A stretch of DNA of 13,245 nucleotides, from assembly GCA_035290065.1 (NCBI GenBank), contig DATDVD010000075.1:1-13245 (forward strand), in the 5' to 3' direction. The notes beneath the pieces are model-generated. The model was given only the letters and a program-made list of their open reading frames with translations, was not told where the DNA came from and did no database searches. Shown here in pieces: positions 1 through 6,921 of the stretch. Position 1 is the stretch's first letter. Each line of letters opens with the position of its first letter. Source of the stretch: DATDVD01 sp035290065. Its GTDB lineage: Bacteria > Pseudomonadota > Gammaproteobacteria > Coxiellales > Coxiellaceae. The position numbers and the translations under genes are program-made.

Positions 1-2
1 AT

Positions 3-683
3 TCCGAAGCTCTTCTAATGCGGGGGCTAAGAACAAAATCCCGGGCTGAGGTGGCTAGAAGGCGCGCTATTTTTGAGCGAAGACCCATGGGTGAAGGAGC
101 AGCTGCCGCCGGGGCCAACGCTGCTCCTATGGCTCCCCCTAAGCCGCCTGCTGCGGCGGAAGGAGGAAGGCGCGTTTGGGTACGCAGGAAAAAACCGGCT
201 CCGGAAGGAGTGGCGGTACCTGCCCCTGCGGCTATCTCTGCTGCTCCGCCACAACCTTCCGCCGCCGCCGCACCTAAACCGCCCGGTGCAGAAGCTCCTC
301 AAGCAAGTGCACATGTGCGGCGAATTATGAGACGAGGAGCAGGAACGCGAGAACGAGCTAAAAAACCTGGCGCGGAAAGTGTCACAGAGAGCGAGCGAGA
401 TTCCCTTGTATCAGGAGGTAGCGAAACAGAAGGAGACTCTCTTCTGCCAGCAGGCACTGGAGAAGGCGGTGGTGGTGCACCTACCCTTCGTGAAGAACGA
501 CGAACGCCGGCACAAGCAGAAGCGCGTTCACCGTTAGGACCTCTTGATGATGCTAAACCACGCCGAGAATCCGTTTCTGTGGGACGAGATTCCAGTTATC
601 GAGGGGTAAGTGCAAAACCTACTCAGCCGCGACGTGACAGTGGGATGTCGCCTGCCTCACCTGCTACTCCGCCTCGACAATAA
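3..683 (+). CDS. C-terminal part of an unrecognised Ala/Pro/Gly/Arg-rich protein (5' end outside window)
   Basis: Not recognised. The frame is open to the left edge and ends at TAA 681-683. The first ATG is at 18, but it has no Shine-Dalgarno sequence and the codons before it are sense codons, so I treat the gene as truncated by the window. About 226 residues are visible. The first 28 are charged and possibly helical. The rest is disordered-looking: Ala/Pro blocks with several PxxP motifs (about 105-165 and 213-305), two Arg-rich patches, and a Ser/Glu/Asp-rich region followed by a tail holding RRESVS and RRDSG. A 10-residue motif, R-[RA]-KKP-[AG]-x-E-x-V, occurs twice (183-212 and 354-383). 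A 12-residue unit around [ST]-E-x-E-x-D-S-L occurs twice in tandem (384-455). Codon bias makes the region more GC-rich than its neighbours. The composition resembles tails of secreted or host-directed proteins, but that is inference. Confidence 0.7.
   Translation, partial: SEALLMRGLRTKSRAEVARRRAIFERRPMGEGAAAAGANAAPMAPPKPPAAAEGGRRVWVRRKKPAPEGVAVPAPAAISAAPPQPSAAAAPKPPGAEAPQASAHVRRIMRRGAGTRERAKKPGAESVTESERDSLVSGGSETEGDSLLPAGTGEGGGGAPTLREERRTPAQAEARSPLGPLDDAKPRRESVSVGRDSSYRGVSAKPTQPRRDSGMSPASPATPPRQ
183..383 (+). repeat. Two diverged copies of a basic KKP motif within the left gene
   Basis: Bases 183-212 and 354-383 are in frame and encode RRKKPAPEGV and RAKKPGAESV, which agree at six of ten positions. 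They flank the Ala/Pro-rich block. The DNA copies differ at many third positions, so the duplication is either old or the motif is maintained at protein level. Confidence 0.5.
384..455 (+). repeat. Tandem 36-bp (12-residue) protein repeat
   Basis: Units 384-419 and 420-455 encode TESERDSLVSGG and SETEGDSLLPAG. Six of twelve positions are identical, including the E-x-[RG]-D-S-L core. The units are adjacent and exactly 36 bp each, consistent with an old in-frame duplication. Confidence 0.45.
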
Positions 684-735
684 AAGGCATAGAGGATACG
701 CAGCAGCAGCACTACCCCACTGCTTACAAATAGTT

Positions 736-741
736 TATACT
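736..741 (+). promoter_or_regulatory. Candidate -10 element for the pil operon
   Basis: TATACT (5 of 6 to consensus) lies in the 147-bp gap before pilL. No convincing -35 box is present at 16-18 bp and there is no TGn extension, so this is weak. If used, it would give a leader of about 80 nt that contains the hairpin at 778-793. Confidence 0.25.
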
Positions 742-777
742 GTCGCCACTTTTCAGGGATGACTTCATGTAATACTT

Positions 778-793
778 AGCCTATTTCTAGGCT
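778..793 (+). promoter_or_regulatory. Hairpin in the pilL leader
   Basis: AGCCTA-TTTC-TAGGCT is a perfect 6-bp stem with a 4-nt loop, 37 bp before the pilL start. It has no following T-run, so it is not a canonical rho-independent terminator. It could be a leader element, a protein-binding site or the 3' end of the upstream transcript. Confidence 0.4.
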
Positions 794-830
794 TGCATTC
801 GCATTCAAGGAAGCGCACTAAGGGGGTTTT

Positions 831-1250
831 ATGCCATTGAGCAAACTGGATGGCCGTTTATCTTTTTTTGCATCGATTATTCTATCGGCGATGATTAACA
901 TGGTAGGCATTTCTTTTGCGTGGGCAGGTAGTCTCGTGGACACTCAGCAAGGTGTCGCTGCGAATACTGAGCCAGCGGTTGCGCCGATGACACCGGTCGT
1001 AGTCACTCCTGACGTAGAAGCTACTGTTTATCCCGGCTCTCTAAAAGATAATATTACACGCATCGCGCAACAATTTGGTTGGAATCAAGTGGTGTGGAAT
1101 GTGCCGAATGATTACCGTTGGGTGGGCACTGTTAAAGTGCATGGCAAAGATTTTGATATCATTTTAATGCAAGTACTAAAAGATTACCCGGTTCAAGCGA
1201 TTTTTTATGAAGGCAATCATGTATTAGTGATTACACCGAGGACTATTTAA
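831..1250 (+). CDS. pilL: PilL-like type IVB pilus protein (TcpQ-like domain)
   Basis: 139 residues. It is likely a periplasmic partner of the secretin PilN in an R64/toxin-coregulated-pilus type IVB pilus. An N-terminal hydrophobic segment (residues 10-32) ends in A-W-A before Gly33, consistent with a signal peptide. An Ala/Pro/Val-rich linker follows, and residues about 62-139 look like the TcpQ C-terminal domain (G-x-L-K-D-N-I-x-R-I-A-x-Q-F-G-W, then a beta-rich end). The protein is much shorter than plasmid R64 PilL; essentially only signal peptide, linker and TcpQ domain are present. The start is supported by AAGGGGG 4 bp upstream. Its TAA overlaps the pilN ATG (TAATG), indicating coupled translation. 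Its C-terminus VLVITPRTI resembles the secretin terminus LIVITPRII. The assignment rests on motif and context; no search was run. Confidence 0.8.
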   Translation: MPLSKLDGRLSFFASIILSAMINMVGISFAWAGSLVDTQQGVAANTEPAVAPMTPVVVTPDVEATVYPGSLKDNITRIAQQFGWNQVVWNVPNDYRWVGTVKVHGKDFDIILMQVLKDYPVQAIFYEGNHVLVITPRTI

Positions 1251-2800
1251 TGAAGCGCTGCCATCGATGGGTGTTACTGGTGAGTGCATTACTCGCTGCA
1301 TGTGATGTAGGAACGTATCGATCCGCTGAATTGGGTATTAATAGCACGGAACGCACCATTCAAGAGAAACGCATGGATGCGCAATTAGCAAAGCCGGTTC
1401 TTCATCAAAACGGTTATTACGTCAATACAAACCCCATTGAATTTGATCGTTCTCCGCGTTGGCTTCGTCAGAAAATTGACTTGCAAGCGGAAAAAATGCC
1501 GATGCAATTGTTGGTGCAACAAACCTTGGCGGGCAGCCAAATGATTTCGACGTACGATAAAACGGTACAATCGTCTCGAGCGGTGACGTTGCATTTTAAA
1601 GGTACGGTGCATCAAGCATTGGATCAAATTTCCAAAGAAACGGGTTATTATTATACGCTTCAAAATAATCATCTCGAATGGTCTGCGTTTGAAACGCGTA
1701 CCTTTAATGTGTCTTTTATGCCGGGTTCTTCGACGTATTCGCTAGGAGCTAAACAAGGTGGTAATGCACCCGCCGGTGGTGAAAATGTTACGGGCGGATT
1801 GCAAGATGAGCAATACAGTAATTTATCGGCCAATCTTTCTATTTGGAATGACCTGAAAAGAACCGTAGAGCAATTGAAATCGGCCGAAGGAAAAGTAGTG
1901 GTGTCGGAATCGACGACCTCTGTGACGGTTCGTGATTATATGGCCAATGTGGAAGCGGTTGCGGATTATATTGATCATCTCAATGCCTTGTTATCGCAAG
2001 AAGTGGCGATTCAAGTGGAAGTGTTAGAAATCGAACTGAAAAAAGATTTTAACTATGGCATTGACTGGGACATGGTGGGTAAAGCCCTGAATCATCATTA
2101 TGCGATTCTTGGAAGTTTAGGAGGGGCTACTAATATTGCGGGTAATAATTTAATTTCCAAAAGCCCCGATTCTTCCTTATTGAAATTAATGATTGGCCAA
2201 GAAAATAGTCATAATGTGTTCTTAAACGCATTAAGTGAGCAAGGGCGACTACGAATTGTGACACAACCGCGTGTTGTTACGATGAACAATCAAGTGGCAT
2301 CCATTCGTATTACGCAAGATACGGCGTATTTAAAAAGCATTAGCACGACGCAAAATGAAAATTCTACTCAAACGTCTATTACGCCGGGAACCGTACGATC
2401 TGGGTTTACGTTGTATTTATTGCCGAAAATTCAAGATAACCAAGTATTTTTACAAATTTCATCGACGCTTTCGGATTTAGTAAGAATGGAAAAAGAAAGC
2501 ACGGCACCCAGTAATAATCGCCGTACTGTAAGTGGAATGGCGGATATTACGACCGATAGTAATTCTTCTTCTAATTACGAAGCGATTGAAGTGCCTACAT
2601 TAGCGGAAAAATCCTTTAATCAACGAAGCTTAGTGCAGTCCGGCGCTTCCTTGATTATCGCAGGTTATAAACGGTTGCGGGATGAAACCGATTCGGCTTC
2701 ACCGTTTGATATTGCTTTGCTCGGGGGAAAAGGTGCAGAAACACAAAATGTGGAAACACTGATTGTCATTACGCCACGCATTATTAAGAGTACGCATTAA
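1250..2800 (+). CDS. pilN: PilN-type lipoprotein secretin of a type IVB pilus
   Basis: 516 residues, normal for the R64 PilN / BfpB / TcpC-like secretin family (outer-membrane ring through which the pilus passes). The start is basic and hydrophobic with lipobox LLAA-Cys18, so the protein is lipidated. Residues about 75-148 form an N0-like domain and 190-262 a second N-domain (VTVRDYMANVEAVADYIDHLN). The secretin core covers about 330-512, with VTQPRVVTMNNQVASI, two gate/hairpin regions rich in Ser/Thr/Asn, VPTLAEKSF...SGASLIIAGY and the terminal LIVITPRII. GAGGA lies 7 bp before the ATG, which overlaps the pilL stop. The pilN stop in turn overlaps the pilO ATG (TAATG at 2798-2802). In R64 pilM lies between pilL and pilN; here it is absent. 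Asp follows the lipidated Cys, which is unusual for an outer-membrane lipoprotein by Escherichia coli rules. Confidence 0.92.
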   Translation: MKRCHRWVLLVSALLAACDVGTYRSAELGINSTERTIQEKRMDAQLAKPVLHQNGYYVNTNPIEFDRSPRWLRQKIDLQAEKMPMQLLVQQTLAGSQMISTYDKTVQSSRAVTLHFKGTVHQALDQISKETGYYYTLQNNHLEWSAFETRTFNVSFMPGSSTYSLGAKQGGNAPAGGENVTGGLQDEQYSNLSANLSIWNDLKRTVEQLKSAEGKVVVSESTTSVTVRDYMANVEAVADYIDHLNALLSQEVAIQVEVLEIELKKDFNYGIDWDMVGKALNHHYAILGSLGGATNIAGNNLISKSPDSSLLKLMIGQENSHNVFLNALSEQGRLRIVTQPRVVTMNNQVASIRITQDTAYLKSISTTQNENSTQTSITPGTVRSGFTLYLLPKIQDNQVFLQISSTLSDLVRMEKESTAPSNNRRTVSGMADITTDSNSSSNYEAIEVPTLAEKSFNQRSLVQSGASLIIAGYKRLRDETDSASPFDIALLGGKGAETQNVETLIVITPRIIKSTH

Positions 2801-4077
2801 TGACTCGTATTGCACGTGAAGATGGGATTCAATTTATTTTACAGCCGTATCGTGAAACAATCACGGCTGCTAAAAAACAATTAATTTTGCAGAAACTACA
2901 GCTATTATCCAATCAACACGGGCCTTTTGTTCGCTTATTTAAACGCACCGTGAATACGATTGAGGCGGTGTTTGCCTTAGAACCAGGCTATTTAGCCGGC
3001 GAAACTATTTATCGAGCCTTGCGAAAGCAATTTGAACCCACCTTAGGCTCCTTAGAAAATATTATCTATTGTGAAATGCTGCCGGCTTCTCACGAAGTAT
3101 TGGTGGTGGTGGTGCAAAATGGATCGGTGTATTTGGATGCCAACATTCCTGCTGATGTATTTCAACTTCAAGAAGAATTAACGGCATTCCTAGTAACAGG
3201 GCAGGCATATCATGTGTTTGTGGTAGGTGGAGATATTCCCCTGACGGATAAAGCGGTGGATGGAAAAATGTGTTTACCCGCCCAAACCGTGGCTAGTTTT
3301 AATAGGGTAGTGGAATCAATATTGACCGGCCTTTCCAAAGAGACAGGTTGTGAAGTGATGCCCATGGGGGCCGCGCTAAAAGCGGCGCATTTGGATCAAA
3401 ATCATACCTTTGTTTACGGAGCTGTTTTTTTTCTTGTTCTGCTGATTTTTATGGGGTGGTGGCTTTGGGAGCGTTCGGACTCTGCTGCTTCTGCAGTAGC
3501 TACGCAAACGACAACCGTGGAATCGCCATATCTTGCTTACAACCGTGCGATGATGACACCGGCACCCTATCAACAATTAAGCGAACTAGCAGAAAAATTA
3601 GAGACACTTTATTTTGCTCCGGGATGGGAAGTGAATAAACTGTGGTTTGATGGCAGCAATTACAAAGTAGTCTTGCAGCAAAAAAATGGCACGGTCCAAG
3701 CACTACGTACTTGGGCAGAACAAAATGGTGTTCGTTTTGAGTTGCAAAATCAAACGGCAGAAGTCTCCTTACCCTCCTATTTGTTAGCCAGAAAAAAACC
3801 GCAAGATGTATATAGTTTACAGCAAGTAGAAACATTGTTGATTGATCAATTAGAAACCTTAACGCCGAGTAAAGATGTATTCGTAGGAAAACGCGTGATG
3901 CATGGGCCTGTGCAAGCAGTAGAATTAAGTATTCATCTGCAAAAAGCCAGCACGCAAGCGTTAAAAATCATCGCGAAAGAATTAAAAGACTTGCCCGTGT
4001 CGCTGACAATGGTTAGCTTAAAAATGGAGAATGGATTATTATCGGGCGAAATAAAATTATCGGTGTGGGGAAATTAA
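2800..4077 (+). CDS. pilO: PilO-type type IVB pilus inner-membrane accessory protein
   Basis: 425 residues, close to R64 PilO. The N-terminal half (1-200) lacks a signal peptide and should be cytoplasmic. One strong transmembrane segment lies at about 204-223 (a hydrophobic run ending in the WW-x-W-x-R-S interface). The C-terminal half (about 245-425) is then periplasmic and appears to hold two small alpha/beta modules. The domain order fits the PilO (PAP_PilO) family, which bridges the inner membrane to the secretin. Its ATG overlaps the pilN stop, and AAGAG about 9 bp upstream is a weak ribosome site, so coupling probably drives translation. The stop at 4075-4077 is 2 bp before the preferred pilP ATG. 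Family assignment is supported by position after pilN, length and single-pass topology more than by any catalytic motif. Confidence 0.8.
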   Translation: MTRIAREDGIQFILQPYRETITAAKKQLILQKLQLLSNQHGPFVRLFKRTVNTIEAVFALEPGYLAGETIYRALRKQFEPTLGSLENIIYCEMLPASHEVLVVVVQNGSVYLDANIPADVFQLQEELTAFLVTGQAYHVFVVGGDIPLTDKAVDGKMCLPAQTVASFNRVVESILTGLSKETGCEVMPMGAALKAAHLDQNHTFVYGAVFFLVLLIFMGWWLWERSDSAASAVATQTTTVESPYLAYNRAMMTPAPYQQLSELAEKLETLYFAPGWEVNKLWFDGSNYKVVLQQKNGTVQALRTWAEQNGVRFELQNQTAEVSLPSYLLARKKPQDVYSLQQVETLLIDQLETLTPSKDVFVGKRVMHGPVQAVELSIHLQKASTQALKIIAKELKDLPVSLTMVSLKMENGLLSGEIKLSVWGN

Positions 4078-4079
4078 GC

Positions 4080-4850
4080 ATGCACTTGGAGAAAAAGCAA
4101 AAAATAATGGTGGCGGTTACGGTATTAACCTTTGCCTTATTAATTTGGCAAGTGTACGACATGATGGTAGGAGATGTAACGCCTGTGACACCTCCTGCTA
4201 AACCTGCTGTGGTTAAAAAAGCGGATGCGTCTAAAAAAGCCAATAAACCGGTAGAAAAAAAGGCGGAAAACCTATCGACTTCATCCGTGACGGTGCAATC
4301 CCAGTCCAAATCTCAATCCCAAGCCTCGAGCATTAAAGCGCAGGCAGAATATGTGTCGTTGGCTAATCAATATGAGTTGGCAAAAATGCAACGTCAATTA
4401 CTGGAACAAGAATTGGCCATTGCGCAGACTCGAAATAATATTGCCAAATTAAACGAAGAAACATCGAATTTAGGTTCTGCTGCGGACTCCTCCACGTCCC
4501 TGTCGACGGCGGATAATTCGGGTATGCGATTGGCGTATTTGGCGAAGCAAGGCAATCGATGGGTGGCGACGTTAGTCAAGAATGGCGAATTTATGAATGT
4601 GTCGGCAGGCGATTCCTTTGTGAATGGTTTAAAAATTCTGAATGTCAATGAAGACGGCATCATTCTGGATCAAGGCAACACGCGCATGCAAGTGAATTTT
4701 CAAGGCATAGTAGGACAATCTATTTTATACCCTGAGCCTCCGACGGATAGTTTGATGCAAGTCTCTCGCACCTTGAATTTGCCAGAAGTTAAACTGGAAG
4801 ACGATACTTCTGCGAATCGTGCTAATTTGGAGCGTAAGCCGATACAGTGA
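4080..4850 (+). CDS. pilP: PilP-like type IV pilus biogenesis protein
   Basis: 256 residues from the ATG at 4080. I prefer this start because GGGGA at 4067-4071 sits 8 bp upstream; a GTG at 4065 in the same frame would add five residues. One transmembrane helix (9-27) is followed by a Lys/Ala/Pro-rich linker (35-65), a Ser/Gln-rich stretch (66-85), a likely coiled coil (about 85-130, Q/L/E-rich heptads) and a compact beta domain (149-208: W-V-A-T-L-V-K-N-G-E, then V-N-G-L-K-I-L-N-V-N-E-D-G-I-I-L). That last domain resembles the small beta domain of PilP/GspC proteins that contact secretins. The protein is longer than R64 PilP because of the linker and coiled coil. It is the last pil gene in view; pilQ-V homologues do not follow. 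Family call is moderately sure. Confidence 0.75.
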   Translation: MHLEKKQKIMVAVTVLTFALLIWQVYDMMVGDVTPVTPPAKPAVVKKADASKKANKPVEKKAENLSTSSVTVQSQSKSQSQASSIKAQAEYVSLANQYELAKMQRQLLEQELAIAQTRNNIAKLNEETSNLGSAADSSTSLSTADNSGMRLAYLAKQGNRWVATLVKNGEFMNVSAGDSFVNGLKILNVNEDGIILDQGNTRMQVNFQGIVGQSILYPEPPTDSLMQVSRTLNLPEVKLEDDTSANRANLERKPIQ

Positions 4851-4863
4851 CTGTAGGGAAATA

Positions 4864-4872
4864 TGCTATAAT
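4864..4872 (+). promoter_or_regulatory. Extended -10 promoter of the OmpA-like lipoprotein gene
   Basis: TGCTATAAT combines a perfect TATAAT at 4867-4872 with the TGn extension. It lies just after the pilP stop, 24 bp before the favoured start codon at 4896. No good -35 hexamer is visible, which is typical of extended -10 promoters. It implies the lipoprotein gene can be expressed separately from the pil operon. Confidence 0.65.
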
Positions 4873-4895
4873 CACTGAAAAATAAGGATATGCGT

Positions 4896-5447
4896 ATGAA
4901 ATTATATCCCTTGTTCGTTTCAACGATGCTGTTGGCATTAATAGTGTCAGCTTGCGAACCAATGAATCCCCCTCAAACCGATCCACTGGGTACTACGAGT
5001 GGGGAAGCGGTGACCCAAAGCGATGCATTGCCTTCTCAGGATTTTACGGTTGAACAACATTTGTTAGCGGAATTGCAATCACAAGGTGTTCTAGTCGTGG
5101 AAAAAGGTGATCAATTACGGTTAATTATTCCTACCGATACTTTTTTTATGGCGCAATCCTCCGAAGTAAAAGAATCTAAATTACCGGATTTAGCGTTGAT
5201 TGCCAGCGTTTTAAAAACGTATCCCCATTCTCACATCAATGTGTATGGCTATAGTGATAACATCCGCAGTCGCACGTATGGAAAAAATCTTTCCTTGGAA
5301 TATGCGCAGGTAGTCGCGGCTTATTTATGGAATGCGGGTGTAGAAGTTAATCGCATTAAAGGATTAGGCAATCAACATCGTGTGGCTAGTCACGCCACGC
5401 CCCAAGGTGGCGCGGATAATCGTCGAGTCGAAATTTTAGTGTCCTAA
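4896..5447 (+). CDS. OmpA-like (peptidoglycan-associated fold) lipoprotein
   Basis: 183 residues from ATG 4896. A second ATG two codons upstream (4890) touches the ribosome site AAGGA (4884-4888), so 4896, with 7 bp spacing, is favoured. The signal peptide ends in a lipobox IVSA-Cys20. A disordered Pro/Thr/Ser linker (21-50) leads to an OmpA C-terminal domain (about 52-183) with YGYSDN (117-122), the LSLEYAQVVAAYL helix (132-144), a Gly/Gln turn and the closing NRRVEI (175-180). OmpA domains bind diaminopimelate of peptidoglycan through Asp and Arg. Here Asp121 is kept, but the position usually held by Arg (LSxxRA) is Tyr136. From memory, the IPTDTFF opening and size are reminiscent of the Dot/Icm lipoprotein IcmN (DotK); this is unverified. 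It may anchor the adjacent pilus assembly or be independent. Confidence 0.87.
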   Translation: MKLYPLFVSTMLLALIVSACEPMNPPQTDPLGTTSGEAVTQSDALPSQDFTVEQHLLAELQSQGVLVVEKGDQLRLIIPTDTFFMAQSSEVKESKLPDLALIASVLKTYPHSHINVYGYSDNIRSRTYGKNLSLEYAQVVAAYLWNAGVEVNRIKGLGNQHRVASHATPQGGADNRRVEILVS

Positions 5448-5449
5448 CA

Positions 5450-6262
5450 TTAATTATGCCAGGCTGCTTGAAGAATATTGCCGGAGCCTTCGCTATGTTG
5501 GGTGTTATGATGCGGCCATTTATAATAAAAAATCTGACTATTGTCGTAGGCAAATCCGCGTAAATTTTTCGTTGAAATCACGTAGGCTAAGGCATTGTTT
5601 TGTGTTTGCACCCAATTGCGTTTTGCTCTTAAATATTCGGCTTGCGAGACGGCCGAATCTCGAAGATGTGCTTTGAGCCAGGTTGCCCTGCCGGCTAAGC
5701 GAATTAAACTTTGACCTTCCGCTGCGACAGTAACCCGAGGGCTATCTACCCAAGCGGCATCGAGCAGGCTGTTATCATGACTCGTAATAAACGCCATATC
5801 CAATTGTCCGTTTAAATTAGCCTGCGCATTGCCTCGCGTTTCAATGGCCAAACGATGAGCGAATAGGGTGCCTTTTAAACGCGCTTCGCCGCCTAATATA
5901 ATTTGATTTAAAGTGGGTGTGGTCACAATAGCGGATATGCGCGTGTTGGAACGAAACAGGCCCGAACCACTATTTAATACCAATAGCCCATTATTGACAG
6001 AGGCTGTAGGAGACGCGGTAGAACCTTTGGGAAGGTAAAACAAAACTTGTGATTGTTTGCCGGGTCTTAGCGTGATATCGATAGGGTCGTTAGCTTGCAG
6101 GGCATTAAATGAGCTCACGGGAATTCGCTGGGCGACGATTTGGGGGCCTTTTGACGGTACTTCATGAGCCCTTTTATACGTTGTGATTCCACCGGCGAGA
6201 CTGACGGATGAAAAACCCATTGCTACAGTTAAGAGAAGAATAGTTATATAACGGGTTATCAC
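5450..6262 (-). CDS. Secreted GIN-domain (DUF2807-like) protein
   Basis: 270 residues from the GTG at 6262. I chose it because AAGGAG (6269-6274 on the complement) lies 6 bp upstream and the product then begins with a clean signal peptide (MITRYITILLLTVAMG..., cleavage after S-L-A at 23). A TTG seven codons upstream has no ribosome site. The mature protein opens with a stretch typical of the putative auto-transporter adhesin head GIN domain (F-N-A-L-Q-A-N-D-P-I-D-I-T-L-R-P-G-K). It continues as repeated short beta strands (N-Q-I-I-L-G-G-E-A-R-L-K-G-T, then similar turns of about 20-25 residues), consistent with a beta-solenoid. The C-terminal 50 residues (Y-D-N-S-Q-I-F-Y-Y-K-W-P-H-H) are less regular. 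It is the last gene of the minus-strand run. Function of the family is unknown; an envelope or extracytoplasmic role is likely. Confidence 0.72.
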   Translation of the reverse strand: MITRYITILLLTVAMGFSSVSLAGGITTYKRAHEVPSKGPQIVAQRIPVSSFNALQANDPIDITLRPGKQSQVLFYLPKGSTASPTASVNNGLLVLNSGSGLFRSNTRISAIVTTPTLNQIILGGEARLKGTLFAHRLAIETRGNAQANLNGQLDMAFITSHDNSLLDAAWVDSPRVTVAAEGQSLIRLAGRATWLKAHLRDSAVSQAEYLRAKRNWVQTQNNALAYVISTKNLRGFAYDNSQIFYYKWPHHNTQHSEGSGNILQAAWHN

Positions 6263-6295
6263 AATACACTCCTTTATTAGCAATGGAATGGTGTC

Positions 6296-6301
6296 ATTAT
6301 A
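6296..6301 (-). promoter_or_regulatory. -10 element upstream of the GIN-domain gene
   Basis: On the complement this reads TATAAT (within TTATAAT), 34 bp before the GTG start. No clear -35 was found. It would let this gene be transcribed apart from prmC-prepilin-rdgB, although the 62-bp gap after rdgB also permits read-through. Confidence 0.45.
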
Positions 6302-6324
6302 ACTGAATCGACTAGTGATTTCCT

Positions 6325-6921
6325 CTACGAGGAGGATTGCCCATGCAACAAGGTCTTTAAGTGGCGCAAGGCTTGTGCTCGATGACTTAATTGGTTTTTT
6401 CGTTCGGGGGATAATTCCGCGGCGGTGCAGCCTTCGGTAGGAATAAATACGATGGGATCGTATCCAAATCCTTCTGTGCCGCGTGGGGCCTCTAAAATTT
6501 CACCCTCCCATTGGCCAAGCGCAATTAAAGGAGCAGGATCGTTGGGAGAGTTCATCCACACAATGCAAGAATAAAAAAAAGCATATCGATCTTTTTTACC
6601 CTGCATCGCGCCCCTTAATTTTTCGATACGTGCTTTGGCACTGGTTTGTTCACCCGCATATCGTGCGGAATGAACGCCGGGCTTTCCATCCAAAGCACGT
6701 ACGCATAAACCAGAATCATCGGCAATAGCGGGCAATCCTGTTTGGTGAGCGGCATGACGTGCTTTAATAATGGCATTTTCAATAAACGTAGTACCTGTTT
6801 CAGGGGGTGAAGCAATATTTTTTTCGGCTTGAGGAATTAGTTTTATGGGCATATCCCGCAAAATAAAATGTATTTCTTTAAGCTTGCCTTCGTTAGAAGA
6901 GGCAAGAATAACGGTTTGCAT
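6325..6921 (-). CDS. rdgB: RdgB/HAM1 dITP/XTP pyrophosphatase
   Basis: 198 residues, the normal length. The enzyme hydrolyses non-canonical purine nucleoside triphosphates (dITP, XTP, ITP) to the monophosphate and pyrophosphate, keeping deaminated bases out of DNA and RNA in the cytoplasm. Family motifs are present in order: LASSNEGKLKEI (5-16, substrate-binding Ser/Asn/Lys), E-T-G-T-T-F-x-E-N-A with the catalytic Glu region, AIADDSGLCVRALDGKPGVHSARYAG (metal-binding Asp pair), GFGYDPIVFIP and the terminal SHRAQAL. The ATG overlaps the stop of the upstream prepilin gene as TAATG, so its translation is probably coupled. A GGGGTG sequence 8 bp upstream can serve as ribosome site. No terminator follows the TAG. 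A very confident call. Confidence 0.97.
   Translation of the reverse strand: MQTVILASSNEGKLKEIHFILRDMPIKLIPQAEKNIASPPETGTTFIENAIIKARHAAHQTGLPAIADDSGLCVRALDGKPGVHSARYAGEQTSAKARIEKLRGAMQGKKDRYAFFYSCIVWMNSPNDPAPLIALGQWEGEILEAPRGTEGFGYDPIVFIPTEGCTAAELSPERKNQLSHRAQALRHLKTLLHGQSSS

Noticed and set aside
27..330. Overlapping open frames on both strands inside the left gene
   Set aside because: The GC-rich repeats remove stops from all frames. Only the frame ending at 683 is open to the edge and long, and it has a coherent composition.
6321..6333. TCCTC-TAC-GAGGA hairpin at the rdgB stop as a terminator
   Set aside because: The stem is only 5 bp and no T-run follows on the minus strand.
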